Assembly (NCBI GenBank): GCA_009695205.1
Contig: SIBK01000026.1
Coordinates: 1 to 52,564 of the forward strand
Source of the DNA: Pedosphaera sp.
GTDB taxonomy: Bacteria; Verrucomicrobiota; Verrucomicrobiia; Limisphaerales; UBA9464
DNA: 52,564 bases
Reading direction: 5' to 3'
The position numbers were made by a program, and so were the translations under genes. The notes beneath the pieces are model-generated. The model was not told the DNA's origin. It saw nothing but the letters and a program-made list of their open reading frames with translations, and did no database searches. The first letter of the stretch is position 1; each line of letters opens with the position of its first letter. This document shows positions 27,630 to 36,330 of this stretch, piece by piece.

Positions 27630-29773
27630 AATTTCGCGCGCCCTGCTTTCGCTCAGGCGTCGTAATGGCGACGTGCCTGTGGGCGAATTCAGTATTTGGT
27701 GGGGGGGAACCACTGCCCTTTCGCACGGGCATTCTCCCGCTCCTTACGAAGGCGGGTTGCAATGCAGGCGCGTGTCATGGAGCCGCGACGGGACAAGGCG
27801 GATTTAAGTTGAGCCTTTTTGGTTATGATCCGGAGGAGGATTTCGAACGCATCACGCGTGAGCTAGGCGGGCGGCGTATCGATCGAGCTGCGCCTTCCGA
27901 AAGCCTTTTGCTCCGGAAACCATCGCGTCAACTCGACCATGAGGGCGGACGTCGCCTGCCGCGCGATGGCGGTGCGTATGAGAAAGTGGAGCGATGGATC
28001 GCGGAAGGCGCCCCCTTCGGTTCTCAAGAACTCTGCGTGACGGCCATAACAGTGGAGCCTGCAGTGAGTTTTCTGCAGGCGACGAATACCACGTTCAACC
28101 TTCATGTGACCGCACTGCTTTCGAACGGTTCGCGGGAGGACGTGACGACTCTCGCTCTCTATTCGTCGAACAACGACGCCATCGCGGATGTGGGTAAGCA
28201 GGGCGAAGTGCATGTGTCAGGACGCGGAGTAGCGAGTGTGATGGTTCGCTATTCGGGCCAGGTTGGCGCCGCGCGAGTGATGGTTCCCTTCGGCGACGAA
28301 GCGGTGCGTGACGACACATTTCCCAAGGATAACATCATCGATGAACACATCGGCGCAACGCTGAAGAGACTTCACCTGCCAACGTCACCCCTGAGCCGTG
28401 ACGGCGAGTTTCTCCGCCGGGTGCATCTTGATCTGACAGGTCGCCTGCCCTCACTCGAAACGGCGCGCGCATTTCTTGGCGGGCCCGGTTCGCTGGCGGC
28501 TCGCCTGCGCGTGATTGATGACCTGCTGGCCAGCTCGGAGTTTGTGGATCTGTGGACGATGCGACTCACCGACTTGCTCCTGATCGGCGGCAAGCGGGCA
28601 AGCGACGACGCCACGCGCTCGTACCACGGCTGGGTTCGCGAACAGGTGGCTCTCAACACACCCTACGACAAGATCGTCCGCGCACTCCTCACCGCCAGGG
28701 GTCCACTCCTCACCGCACCCCCCGCGAATTTCTTCACTCTCGCGAACGATCCACGCGATCTCGCTGAACACGCGAGTCGCATCTTCCTCGGCACGCAGAT
28801 CGCCTGCGCCCGTTGCCACGCGCATCCGGCCGATCGCTGGACACAGGAGGACTATTACCGTTTTGCCGCCTATTTTGCTCGCGTCTCGCACGAAGGCAAT
28901 TCCATCAAAGTCAGCTCCCGTGGTGAGGTGGATCATCCGAAGACGGGCGCGCCGATGTCGCCCCGACCGCTCGGTGGATCCACGATTACTCCCGACACCG
29001 AGGCCGATCGACGGATCGCGCTCGCCGGATGGATGACCGATTCGAACAACCCGCTCTTTGCCCGGACGATAGTGAACCGGATCTGGAAAGCTTTGCTAGG
29101 ACGCGGTCTGGTGGAGCCGGTGGACGATTTACGCCCCACGAATCCAGCAACGCACCCGGCCCTGCTTGAGGCGTTGGCCGTGGATTTTTCCACTCACGGT
29201 CACGATCTGCACCGACTCATTCGCTCGATTGTTACTTCACGCACGTATCAAATCACCTCGCGCACGGCGGGGATTAACCGCCTCGATGATCGCTTTTTCT
29301 CCCACGCTTATTTGAAGGAAATGCCGGCCGCGGTTTTTCTGGATGCCGTTGCGCAGGTGACCGGCATTCCCGAAGTGTTCGACGGCTGCCCCGAAGGCAC
29401 GCGCGCCGTTCAATTGATCGGCGTGCGCACGCCTTCTTACGCGCTCGACGTGCTGGGGCGATGTTCCCGCGACGGGCCTTGTGAAAGCGGCGGGCGGCCC
29501 GGAGGTGGGCTGGCGCAGGCCTTGCACCTCATCAACGGTTCAACCCTCAATGCCAAATTTGCCGGTGGAATCGTCACCCGATTGTTGGCGCGAGCGTCCC
29601 CAGATCGCGAGCGAATCGAGGAGCTCTATCTGCGCGCACTGACCCGACTGCCCGCGGCCGAAGAACTTGCTGAATGGGAGCCACGGCTTGCCGCGGCGCT
29701 CAACCCGTCGGAGGCCGTGGAAGATTTGCTGTGGACCCTGCTCAACTCCCGTGAGTTCGCCTTTAACCACTGA
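27626..29773 (+). CDS. PSD1-type secreted protein (DUF1549/DUF1553 with Big_2-like domain)
   Basis: A 715-residue member of a family characteristic of Planctomycetes and Verrucomicrobia, whose function is unknown. After a signal peptide the N-terminus has a heme-site-like LTKAGCNAGACHGAATG (C-X4-CH). Residues ~140-225 read as a bacterial Ig-like domain (REDVTTLALYSSNNDAIADV). DUF1549 follows (FLRRVHLDLTGRLPS; EFVDLWTMRLTDLLL) with a canonical CARCH motif at IACARCHAHPADRW. DUF1553 is C-terminal (FARTIVNRIWKALLGRGLVE; THPALLEALAVDFSTHGHDL). It overlaps the upstream gene by four bases and is followed 13 bases later by the DUF1501 gene, its usual partner. Confidence 0.9.
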   Translation: MKFRAPCFRSGVVMATCLWANSVFGGGEPLPFRTGILPLLTKAGCNAGACHGAATGQGGFKLSLFGYDPEEDFERITRELGGRRIDRAAPSESLLLRKPSRQLDHEGGRRLPRDGGAYEKVERWIAEGAPFGSQELCVTAITVEPAVSFLQATNTTFNLHVTALLSNGSREDVTTLALYSSNNDAIADVGKQGEVHVSGRGVASVMVRYSGQVGAARVMVPFGDEAVRDDTFPKDNIIDEHIGATLKRLHLPTSPLSRDGEFLRRVHLDLTGRLPSLETARAFLGGPGSLAARLRVIDDLLASSEFVDLWTMRLTDLLLIGGKRASDDATRSYHGWVREQVALNTPYDKIVRALLTARGPLLTAPPANFFTLANDPRDLAEHASRIFLGTQIACARCHAHPADRWTQEDYYRFAAYFARVSHEGNSIKVSSRGEVDHPKTGAPMSPRPLGGSTITPDTEADRRIALAGWMTDSNNPLFARTIVNRIWKALLGRGLVEPVDDLRPTNPATHPALLEALAVDFSTHGHDLHRLIRSIVTSRTYQITSRTAGINRLDDRFFSHAYLKEMPAAVFLDAVAQVTGIPEVFDGCPEGTRAVQLIGVRTPSYALDVLGRCSRDGPCESGGRPGGGLAQALHLINGSTLNAKFAGGIVTRLLARASPDRERIEELYLRALTRLPAAEELAEWEPRLAAALNPSEAVEDLLWTLLNSREFAFNH

Positions 29774-29786
29774 CCCATCCGCCATC

Positions 29787-31112
29787 ATGAATCCGTCTTC
29801 CGCCCCCGTTGCGCGCTGCGATGGTATTTTGCGACGTGACTTTATTCATCTCGGGCTGCTGACAACGCTGGGCGTCAGTCTGTCCGACGTGTTGCGTTGG
29901 CAGGCGATGGCCACTCCGAACGAGCACCGGGCGACGTCGTGCATCCTTCTCTGGCTCGACGGCGGGCCCAGCCATCTCGACACCTTCGATCCCAAGCCCG
30001 ACGCACCCGCCGAAATTCGAAGCCCGTTCAAAGCGATCCCGACAACCGTGGATGGCGTGCAGATTTGCGAGCATCTGCCTCTCACGGCAAAGACCATGCG
30101 CGATGTTGCGTTGATCCGTTCACTGACTCACGAACTTGGCAACCATGACACCGGCACGCGCTTCATGCTTACGGGTCATCGCCCGACACCCGCGCTGCAA
30201 CATCCGAGTCTGGGCAGCCTCGTCGCTCATGAGCATCAAAACGACGGGGCGATGCCGCCCTATGTCGCGATTCCCAACGATGCCGTCGGTGGTAATTCCG
30301 AGGGTGCGCGTTCGGGTTTCCTGTCCGGGGCGTACTCTGCCTTTAATGTTGGCAACGATCCCTCGCGTGTCCGTGATCTCGACCCGCCGGAGGGCGTCAG
30401 CTTTGCGCGCAGCGACCAGCGTCGGGAGATGCTCCGGCGGATGGATGCGTTGAGTCGCGAAGTGGAAGAAGGCCCGGCGACGCGAAACCGGGATGCCTTT
30501 TTTGAACAAGCCTACCGTCTGTTAGCCTCGCCGGAGGCCAAAGCCGCATTCGATCTCGGTCGTGAGAAAGCCGTCACCCGCGAGCGCTTCGGTCACGCGC
30601 GGGTGGGCGTCGGTTGCCTGCTCGCACGGCGACTCATCGAAGCTGGCTCGCGTTTTGTCACCGTCGTGGACACGGGTTGGGACACCCATCAGCAGATTTC
30701 TAAAGAACTGCCGGACTCTCGTTTTTCCGGCAGCGGCAAGTTGCCCAGTCTCGACCGCGCCTACTCCGCGCTTCTCACCGATCTGCGCGAACGCGGTCTG
30801 CTCGACTCCACGCTGGTCGTCCTTATGGGCGAATTCGGTCGCACTCCAAAACTCAACGCCGTCGGCGGGCGCGATCACTGGCCGCGCGCCGGGTTTGTCT
30901 GTCTCGCAGGAGGCGGCGTCAAAGGCGGTCAAGTCATCGGTGCAACGAACGCGTTTGGCGAATTGCCGGTGGATCGTCCGATTGGCCCGCCTGACCTCGC
31001 CTTCACTCTCCTCCGCCTCCTCGGCGTGAATCCGGCCAAGGAACTCATCGCGCCGGGGGGACGTCCGGTGAAAATTCTCGGCGAAGGCAGCTTCATCTCG
31101 GAACTCACGTGA
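29787..31112 (+). CDS. DUF1501 secreted protein (sulfatase-like fold)
   Basis: A 441-residue DUF1501 protein, the standard partner of PSD1-type genes. A Tat-like leader is present (LRRDFIHLGLLTTLGVSLSD). Family motifs are CILLWLDGGPSHLDTFDPKP, LTHELGNHDTGTRFMLTGHR, TVVDTGWDTHQQI and LVVLMGEFGRTPKLNAVGGR followed by DHWPRAG, which resemble alkaline-phosphatase-superfamily metal ligands. The ATG at 29787 is chosen because earlier in-frame codons lie inside the previous gene. Its stop overlaps the GTG of the WD40 gene. The substrate is unknown. Confidence 0.9.
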   Translation: MNPSSAPVARCDGILRRDFIHLGLLTTLGVSLSDVLRWQAMATPNEHRATSCILLWLDGGPSHLDTFDPKPDAPAEIRSPFKAIPTTVDGVQICEHLPLTAKTMRDVALIRSLTHELGNHDTGTRFMLTGHRPTPALQHPSLGSLVAHEHQNDGAMPPYVAIPNDAVGGNSEGARSGFLSGAYSAFNVGNDPSRVRDLDPPEGVSFARSDQRREMLRRMDALSREVEEGPATRNRDAFFEQAYRLLASPEAKAAFDLGREKAVTRERFGHARVGVGCLLARRLIEAGSRFVTVVDTGWDTHQQISKELPDSRFSGSGKLPSLDRAYSALLTDLRERGLLDSTLVVLMGEFGRTPKLNAVGGRDHWPRAGFVCLAGGGVKGGQVIGATNAFGELPVDRPIGPPDLAFTLLRLLGVNPAKELIAPGGRPVKILGEGSFISELT

Positions 31113-32098
31113 GCCGTCTCCATCACGATTGGGGCGTCGCTTCTGCAATAATTGCGTTGGCGCTCTCGACCGCGAGGGCGTTGGAACCGATCCCGGTTCC
31201 CATCACGGCGCTGGCGTTCAGTCCGGACGGCTTAGCGCTGGTCAGCAACGGGTCGCGGCGCGTGGATATTCGTTCCGTTCATGACGGCTCGGTGAGAAGC
31301 CACTTTCCGTGTGATCTTCCGAAGATCTCGGCCATCGCCTTTCAGCCGCGCGGAAACATCCTCGCCGTGGCCGGTGGCGAACCGGCGGTGCGCGGCGAAG
31401 TGCGCTTGTTCGATTGGCGAACGCAGACTGTTGCGCAACGCCTGACGAATCCGGAAGATCTCGCCACCAGCGTCCGTTTCAACACGAGCGGCACCCTGCT
31501 GGGCGTTGGGAGTGCCAACCACAGCGCCTCCGTATGGCGTACGGCGCCAGGAAGCACGAATTTTACCAAAATCTTCACCCTCACAGGCCATGCCGGGCCT
31601 GTGCTAGCCATTGCATTCAGCCCGATTGGACGAACGATTGTCACAGGGAGCGCCGACCGTTCGATCAAGGTTTGGTCTACGGAGGATGGACGTCTTTTGC
31701 GCACCTTCAGTCATCATCTTGAGTGCGTCAATGCACTCGTTTTCCGACCCCAGGCCGCGTCAGGCGATGAGGCTTTTCCCGTGGCGTGCGCGTCGGCCAG
31801 CGACGATCGCACCGTCCGGATTTGGCAGCCAGAGATCGGCCGCATGGTACGGATCATTCGCCAACATCGGGCGCCCGCGTTTGCACTGGTTTATGCGCCC
31901 GATGGCCTCAGCCTCTTCTCCGCCGGCAAGGAAGGCCGCATCCGCCGATTCGACGCGGAGAGCGACACGCTCTTTTACGAAGGGTCGGCCAGCAGCGATT
32001 GGATCTATGCCCTCGCGGTCAGTCCGGACGGGTCGAAACTCGCGAGCGGCGACTGGTCGGGCGCCGTGCTGATTCGCGACCTGAGAGGGGACAAATAG
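31109..32098 (+). CDS. Secreted WD40-repeat beta-propeller protein
   Basis: A 329-residue protein beginning at a GTG that overlaps the DUF1501 stop (GTGA). An N-terminal hydrophobic stretch (VASAIIALALSTARALE) is a likely signal peptide. Six or seven WD-like blades follow, e.g. PVLAIAFSPIGRTIVTGSAD then RSIKVWSTEDGR, and VACASASDDRTVRIWQPE, and ALAVSPDGSKLASGDWSG. Propellers of this kind are scaffolds for protein binding. WD40 proteins often accompany PSD1/DUF1501 pairs, so it probably assembles with them in the periplasm or at the cell surface. Confidence 0.88.
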   Translation: MSRLHHDWGVASAIIALALSTARALEPIPVPITALAFSPDGLALVSNGSRRVDIRSVHDGSVRSHFPCDLPKISAIAFQPRGNILAVAGGEPAVRGEVRLFDWRTQTVAQRLTNPEDLATSVRFNTSGTLLGVGSANHSASVWRTAPGSTNFTKIFTLTGHAGPVLAIAFSPIGRTIVTGSADRSIKVWSTEDGRLLRTFSHHLECVNALVFRPQAASGDEAFPVACASASDDRTVRIWQPEIGRMVRIIRQHRAPAFALVYAPDGLSLFSAGKEGRIRRFDAESDTLFYEGSASSDWIYALAVSPDGSKLASGDWSGAVLIRDLRGDK

Positions 32099-32159
32099 GC
32101 ATCGCTCCGGAAAATACCACTCTTTCGCTCGCCATTTTCTTCCCTACAGTGGTCGGACA

Positions 32160-34682
32160 TTGAACTCAACCGAAGCGTCCGGCGAAATTCACACCCTTAA
32201 AAACGGATTCCAACTAATTCTCCACGAAGACCGCAGTGCGCCTGTGGTGAGTGTGCAGGCTTGGTGCCGGGCGGGCAGCATCGATGAAGGGCGCTTGCTG
32301 GGGGCGGGTTTGTCCCATGTCCTGGAGCACATGCTATTCAAGGGGACGTCAACTCGAGGCGCAGGTCGGATCGATCAGGAAGTGCAGGCGGCGGGTGGCT
32401 ACATGAACGCGCACACGTCATTTGATCGTACCGTGTATTGGATCAATGCACCGAACACGGGATGCCGAGTGGCGGTGGATATCTTGTGCGACATTTTCCA
32501 GAAGGCGACATTGCCGGAAGACGAACTGATCAAGGAACTGGACGTGATCCGCAGGGAAATGGACATGGGAAATGACGACCCGAGCCGCCGTGCGAGTCGG
32601 CGTCTGTTTGAAACGGCCTTCACCCGCAGTCCGTACCGCTTCCCGATCATCGGATTGCCCGACCTGTTCAATCGGTTGACCCGGGAAGATATTGCGACCT
32701 ACTACGCCGAAAAGTATGCCCCGAACAACTGCTTCCTGGTGGCGGTGGGAGATTTCAGGCCCGCCGAATTAATTGCCCAGGTCGACGCGGCGTTTGCCGG
32801 AAGCCCCGCGCGACCCGTTCCCGCAGCAGTGCTACCGGCCGAACCACGTCAGACATCGGCACGGGAGACTATCGAGGAAGCTCCGGTCGAACTGGGGCAC
32901 TTTCATCTTTCCTGGCACACACCCGATGTGCGGCATACCGACACACCGGCGCTGGATGTATTGTCGACTCTTCTAGGGTCCGGCCGCAGTTCACGCCTGT
33001 ACCAAGCCGTGCGCGAACGCGCTGGACTGGCCCATTCCATTGGTGCCTGGACCTACGCGCCGGGGCAGGCTGGAATGTTTGGGGTAAGCGGTGTGGTGGA
33101 TGGCGCGAAATTCCCTGCCGCCCGCGATGCGGCGCGTGCGGAAATCGAGCAGATGCAACGGGAGCCGGTGTCGACGGCAGAATTGACCAAGGCGGTGAAG
33201 CAGTTCACGGCCGGCACATTGGCCACGCGCAAGACGATGGAAGGGCAGGCGCAGGATCTCGGCTCCAACTGGATGCTGGCAAACGACCTATCCTTCAGCG
33301 AACGGTATCTCGAAGCAGTTCACCGCCTCACTCCCCAGGATCTCCAACGGGTGGCTTGCGACTACTTGAAACAGGAGAACGAGACGACGTTTGCCCTGTT
33401 GCCCTCCGGCACCCGTCCGCAACGAATCCGGACAACTTCGGAGCGAACCGAAAATCCCGTTCAAAAAATCACTCTTCCCAATGGACTGCGTCTGTTGCTG
33501 AAGGCCGATCATCGACTGCCGTTTGTGCAATCGCGCATCGCTCTTGGGGGAGGCATCCTCACCGAATCGATCGATAACAACGGCATCACCCAACTGATGT
33601 CCAAAATGCTGGTTAAAGGAACGACCCGAAGAACGGCTGAACAAATCGCGACGGAGATCGAATCCATTGCGGGAAGTTTGGAGCCCTACGCGGGAAACCA
33701 CTGCTTGGGATTATGCGCCGAAGTAATGCGGGACGATTTTGCCACCGGACTCGACTTGTTCGCCGACGCCTTATTGAACCCCCAGTGGCCGTCCGGCGCC
33801 CTGGAGCGGGAGAAGGAGATCCAGTTGGCTGGCATTCGAGGACAGCGAGATCATTTGCTTCAGTGCGCCTTCAGCGCCATGCGTCGAGGAATGTTTGGAA
33901 AATCCGGATACGGACTCGACTCACTGGGAACCGAAACGTCCGTGCAAACGCTCACCGCGCGCCAACTTGACGCTTTCCACAAACATTGGGTGGTGCCTGG
34001 CAATGCAGTGCTCGCCATTTTTGGGGACATCAACACCGCATCCGTTCGCGAAGCCGTCGAAACGGTGTTCCGTGACTGGTCCGGCCCCCTGCCCGGCAAG
34101 ATACCCGTCGAGATCGCAACGATCCCGGTGGGGGACCGACGCAGCTGTGAGCAACGGGACAAGGATCAGGCAGTCATCGCATTGGGGTTCCCGGGCACGA
34201 CATTGGAGTCTCCCGACCGCTATGCGCTACAATTGATCCAGGAGGCGTGTTCCGACATGGGTTCACGATTGTTTCTCCGCATCCGCGATGAACTCGGACT
34301 CGCGTACTACGTCGGAACTTCGCAGTTTCTTGGCCGGGTACCGGGCTATTTTGCTTTCTATTGCGGCACAGCTCCAGGCGAGGTTGAGAAAGTGGAGACG
34401 GAACTTCGAACACAGGCCGAGGCGCTACGTCGGGATGGCCTGACAGCGGCGGAGCTGGAACGTGCAAAAGCCAAGATCATTGGCCAGAATAAGATTGCAC
34501 GCCAGGATCTGGGTCATCTCGCGATGACGGCGGCATTGGACGAGCTCTATGACCTTGGATTCGACCACAGCGATGCGGACGACGCCCGTTATCAAGCTGT
34601 GAGCCTGGAACAGGTTCGATCGGTGGCCTCCCGGCATCTAATCGCCGACCGGTCGGTGGTGGCGGTGATTCGGGGAAAATAA
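32160..34682 (+). CDS. M16-family zinc metallopeptidase (insulinase/pitrilysin-like), two-domain
   Basis: An 840-residue protein of two tandem M16 halves. The N-terminal half has the inverted zinc motif HVLEH (LSHVLEHMLFKGTSTRG) and the distal glutamates in ELIKELDVIRREMDMG, so it should be catalytic. The second half (residues ~440-840) lacks HXXEH, as is usual for the partner half, and ends with FLRIRDELGLAYYVGTSQF. There is no clear signal peptide, so it is probably cytoplasmic or leaderless. The start is a TTG at 32160 directly before the domain; no better ATG is near. Proteins like this degrade peptides such as cleaved leaders; the substrate is unknown. Confidence 0.92.
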   Translation: MNSTEASGEIHTLKNGFQLILHEDRSAPVVSVQAWCRAGSIDEGRLLGAGLSHVLEHMLFKGTSTRGAGRIDQEVQAAGGYMNAHTSFDRTVYWINAPNTGCRVAVDILCDIFQKATLPEDELIKELDVIRREMDMGNDDPSRRASRRLFETAFTRSPYRFPIIGLPDLFNRLTREDIATYYAEKYAPNNCFLVAVGDFRPAELIAQVDAAFAGSPARPVPAAVLPAEPRQTSARETIEEAPVELGHFHLSWHTPDVRHTDTPALDVLSTLLGSGRSSRLYQAVRERAGLAHSIGAWTYAPGQAGMFGVSGVVDGAKFPAARDAARAEIEQMQREPVSTAELTKAVKQFTAGTLATRKTMEGQAQDLGSNWMLANDLSFSERYLEAVHRLTPQDLQRVACDYLKQENETTFALLPSGTRPQRIRTTSERTENPVQKITLPNGLRLLLKADHRLPFVQSRIALGGGILTESIDNNGITQLMSKMLVKGTTRRTAEQIATEIESIAGSLEPYAGNHCLGLCAEVMRDDFATGLDLFADALLNPQWPSGALEREKEIQLAGIRGQRDHLLQCAFSAMRRGMFGKSGYGLDSLGTETSVQTLTARQLDAFHKHWVVPGNAVLAIFGDINTASVREAVETVFRDWSGPLPGKIPVEIATIPVGDRRSCEQRDKDQAVIALGFPGTTLESPDRYALQLIQEACSDMGSRLFLRIRDELGLAYYVGTSQFLGRVPGYFAFYCGTAPGEVEKVETELRTQAEALRRDGLTAAELERAKAKIIGQNKIARQDLGHLAMTAALDELYDLGFDHSDADDARYQAVSLEQVRSVASRHLIADRSVVAVIRGK

Positions 34683-34700
34683 AGCGTCGAAACCGGCGCG

Positions 34701-34730
34701 CGATACAGGCGGAGGACGCCTGATATCGCA
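34701..34730. terminator. Hairpin between convergent genes
   Basis: GCGATACAGGCG (34701-34712), loop GAGGA, then CGCCTG-A-TATCGC (34718-34730): a 12-bp stem with one bulged A. It lies between the convergent ends of the M16 peptidase and rpsR. There is no U run on either strand, so it may be a factor-assisted or bidirectional terminator. Confidence 0.4.
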
Positions 34731-34817
34731 CCGAAAGGTCTTACCGAATTGGAAAGAGAGTGACATCGCCAGCCCCCCCACCCCTACCCTCCCCGCATCC
34801 AATGCGGGGAGCTTCGA

Positions 34818-35066
34818 CTACTTCATCAGGAGCATCTGACGAGCTCGCTTGATGGCGGAAGTCACTTTCCGTTGGTAGTGAGCCGGCAAACCCGTGTATT
34901 TGCGCGGAAGGATGCGACCCTGGTCCGTCACAAATTGCTTCAGCATCGTGACGTTCTTGAAGTCGATCGCATCGATGGTAAAATCGATCTTGGGCTTCGG
35001 CCGCGGAGTACGCGGCGTCGCGTTGCGGCGCTTCTTCCTTTCTTCGAGACTCGTTTTGCGGGGCAT
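34818..35066 (-). CDS. rpsR: 30S ribosomal protein S18
   Basis: An 82-residue S18, a small-subunit protein that pairs with S6 on the platform. Typical sequence: [20 protein letters not shown], then [20 protein letters not shown] and [11 protein letters not shown]. The N-terminus is basic and proline-rich. It starts five bases after the rpmG stop and has no clear ribosome site, so it is probably coupled to rpmG. The usual rpsF-ssb-rpsR-rplI order is not kept here. Confidence 0.96.
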   Translation of the reverse strand: MPRKTSLEERKKRRNATPRTPRPKPKIDFTIDAIDFKNVTMLKQFVTDQGRILPRKYTGLPAHYQRKVTSAIKRARQMLLMK

Positions 35067-35071
35067 GGTGA

Positions 35072-35239
35072 TTACTTGATTTCGCGGTGCAGGGTATGAC
35101 GCCGAAGGGCGGGATTGAATTTCTTCTTCTCCACCTTATCGGTCTGCAGCTTCTTGTTGCGGGTGGTCTGGTAACGGGAGGGCGATTTTCCCTCCTTCTT
35201 CGCTTCCGTACACTCAATGGTCACAATTTCACGGGGCAT
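35072..35239 (-). CDS. rpmG: 50S ribosomal protein L33
   Basis: A short 55-residue gene. The product begins [20 protein letters not shown] and contains [20 protein letters not shown] and [15 protein letters not shown]. It has one cysteine and lacks the two CXXC pairs of the zinc-binding form, so it is the C-minus type. The ATG at 35239 has GAGGAG ten bases upstream. It lies between the DksA-like gene and rpsR on the same strand. Confidence 0.95.
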   Translation of the reverse strand: MPREIVTIECTEAKKEGKSPSRYQTTRNKKLQTDKVEKKKFNPALRRHTLHREIK

Positions 35240-35343
35240 AACAAATTAACTCCTCACTTCAAGTACAGTGTCTAAAACAATTTTCCAATGGGATTCTCCG
35301 AGGGAATTTCCGATGCCAGTTTGCATCGACTGTCCGGGCGTCG

Positions 35344-36024
35344 TCATTCCTTCTCCTTGGTTACAGGCTTCTCCTCGGCGTCGTCGTCGTCGTCGGAAAC
35401 ATCCACCGATCCACCCGCCTCGACGGTTCCGAGGGAACCGAGACGGTTTCGTTGACGGAGGACGCCCTCTTTTTCGAGTTGCCCTTGGGCTTCCACGGTG
35501 AATCGGGCCCAGGGAATAGCTTCCAGACGGGCCCGCGGGATGGCTTTCTGGGTCAATTCGCAGATTCCGTAGGTCTCCTTTTCGATCCGCTTGATGGCCT
35601 GGTCGATCTCGTAAACGGCATCCTGATCCGAAGACAAAAGGCTCAGCGCAAAATCCCGGTCAAAATTGTCGGTGCCAGAATCGCCCATATGGAGGCTGTA
35701 GCTTTCCATCACGGACTGTGATTCTTTGGCCAAACCGCTCATCTGCCCCTGCAACCGCTCCCGCAGGTCGAGCAGGTTGTCGTAAAATTTCTGCCACTCC
35801 GGTTTAACCTTCACCAGGGGCCTTGCAATCCGCGCGTCCTGCTTCGAAATCCGGGCCATCGGACGGCCCAAAATGGAGTCCGTCGTCGCTGAACCCACGA
35901 ACTTGCGCTTATGATCCGGTTTTGATGTCGGCTTCACCACAAAGCTACTCTCCGGTTTCGATTCCGGTTTGGCCGCCGCTTTCGATGCAGGCTTATCCAC
36001 AATGATTTTCTTTGCTGACACCAT
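35344..36024 (-). CDS. TraR/DksA-family regulator with eroded zinc finger
   Basis: A 226-residue DksA-like protein. The N-terminal ~60 residues are Lys/Ala/Pro-rich and probably disordered. A coiled-coil region follows (YDNLLDLRERLQGQMSGLAK) with the acidic tip DSGTDNFDRDFALSLLSSDQ, then the finger region YGICELTQKAIPRARLEAIP and WARFTVEAQGQLEKEG. In classical DksA this region has four cysteines; only one remains, so it probably does not bind zinc. DksA proteins enter the RNA-polymerase secondary channel and act with ppGpp. The tail is acidic. It precedes rpmG-rpsR by ~104 bases, compatible with a ribosome-linked operon. Confidence 0.9.
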   Translation of the reverse strand: MVSAKKIIVDKPASKAAAKPESKPESSFVVKPTSKPDHKRKFVGSATTDSILGRPMARISKQDARIARPLVKVKPEWQKFYDNLLDLRERLQGQMSGLAKESQSVMESYSLHMGDSGTDNFDRDFALSLLSSDQDAVYEIDQAIKRIEKETYGICELTQKAIPRARLEAIPWARFTVEAQGQLEKEGVLRQRNRLGSLGTVEAGGSVDVSDDDDDAEEKPVTKEKE

Positions 36025-36330
36025 ACCTGGTTACGGTTTGTTGATTTTCGTTCGTCGCATCCTCGCCTCCACTAGGCATTCGGACCTGTTTTCCCGCTCG
36101 AAGGCCGCGCAAAGTAGCAAGAGAACTGCCGAATGCCACAAGATTTTTAGTACAAAATTATCGGGCGCCCTCAAATCAGCACATCGGCGAGTCCGCACAT
36201 CCGCGCAGCCACTCGGCCTCATCGACCTCGCCCTACTTTTCTTTCCCCCCGGCATTTGGCACGGCCGCCCTCGTTACGCGATGGCTCGGCGAATTCAAAA
36301 CTCCATTCTTCCGCGGCGAAACGATCCCCG
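36025..36330. other. Intergenic, no gene recognised
   Basis: About 306 bases between the DksA-like gene and the cytochrome/FGE-like gene, both on the minus strand. I see no convincing coding sequence, tRNA or repeat. The promoter of the DksA-like gene should lie in its right-hand neighbourhood (36025-36100), but I cannot assign -35 and -10 boxes. Confidence 0.4.
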
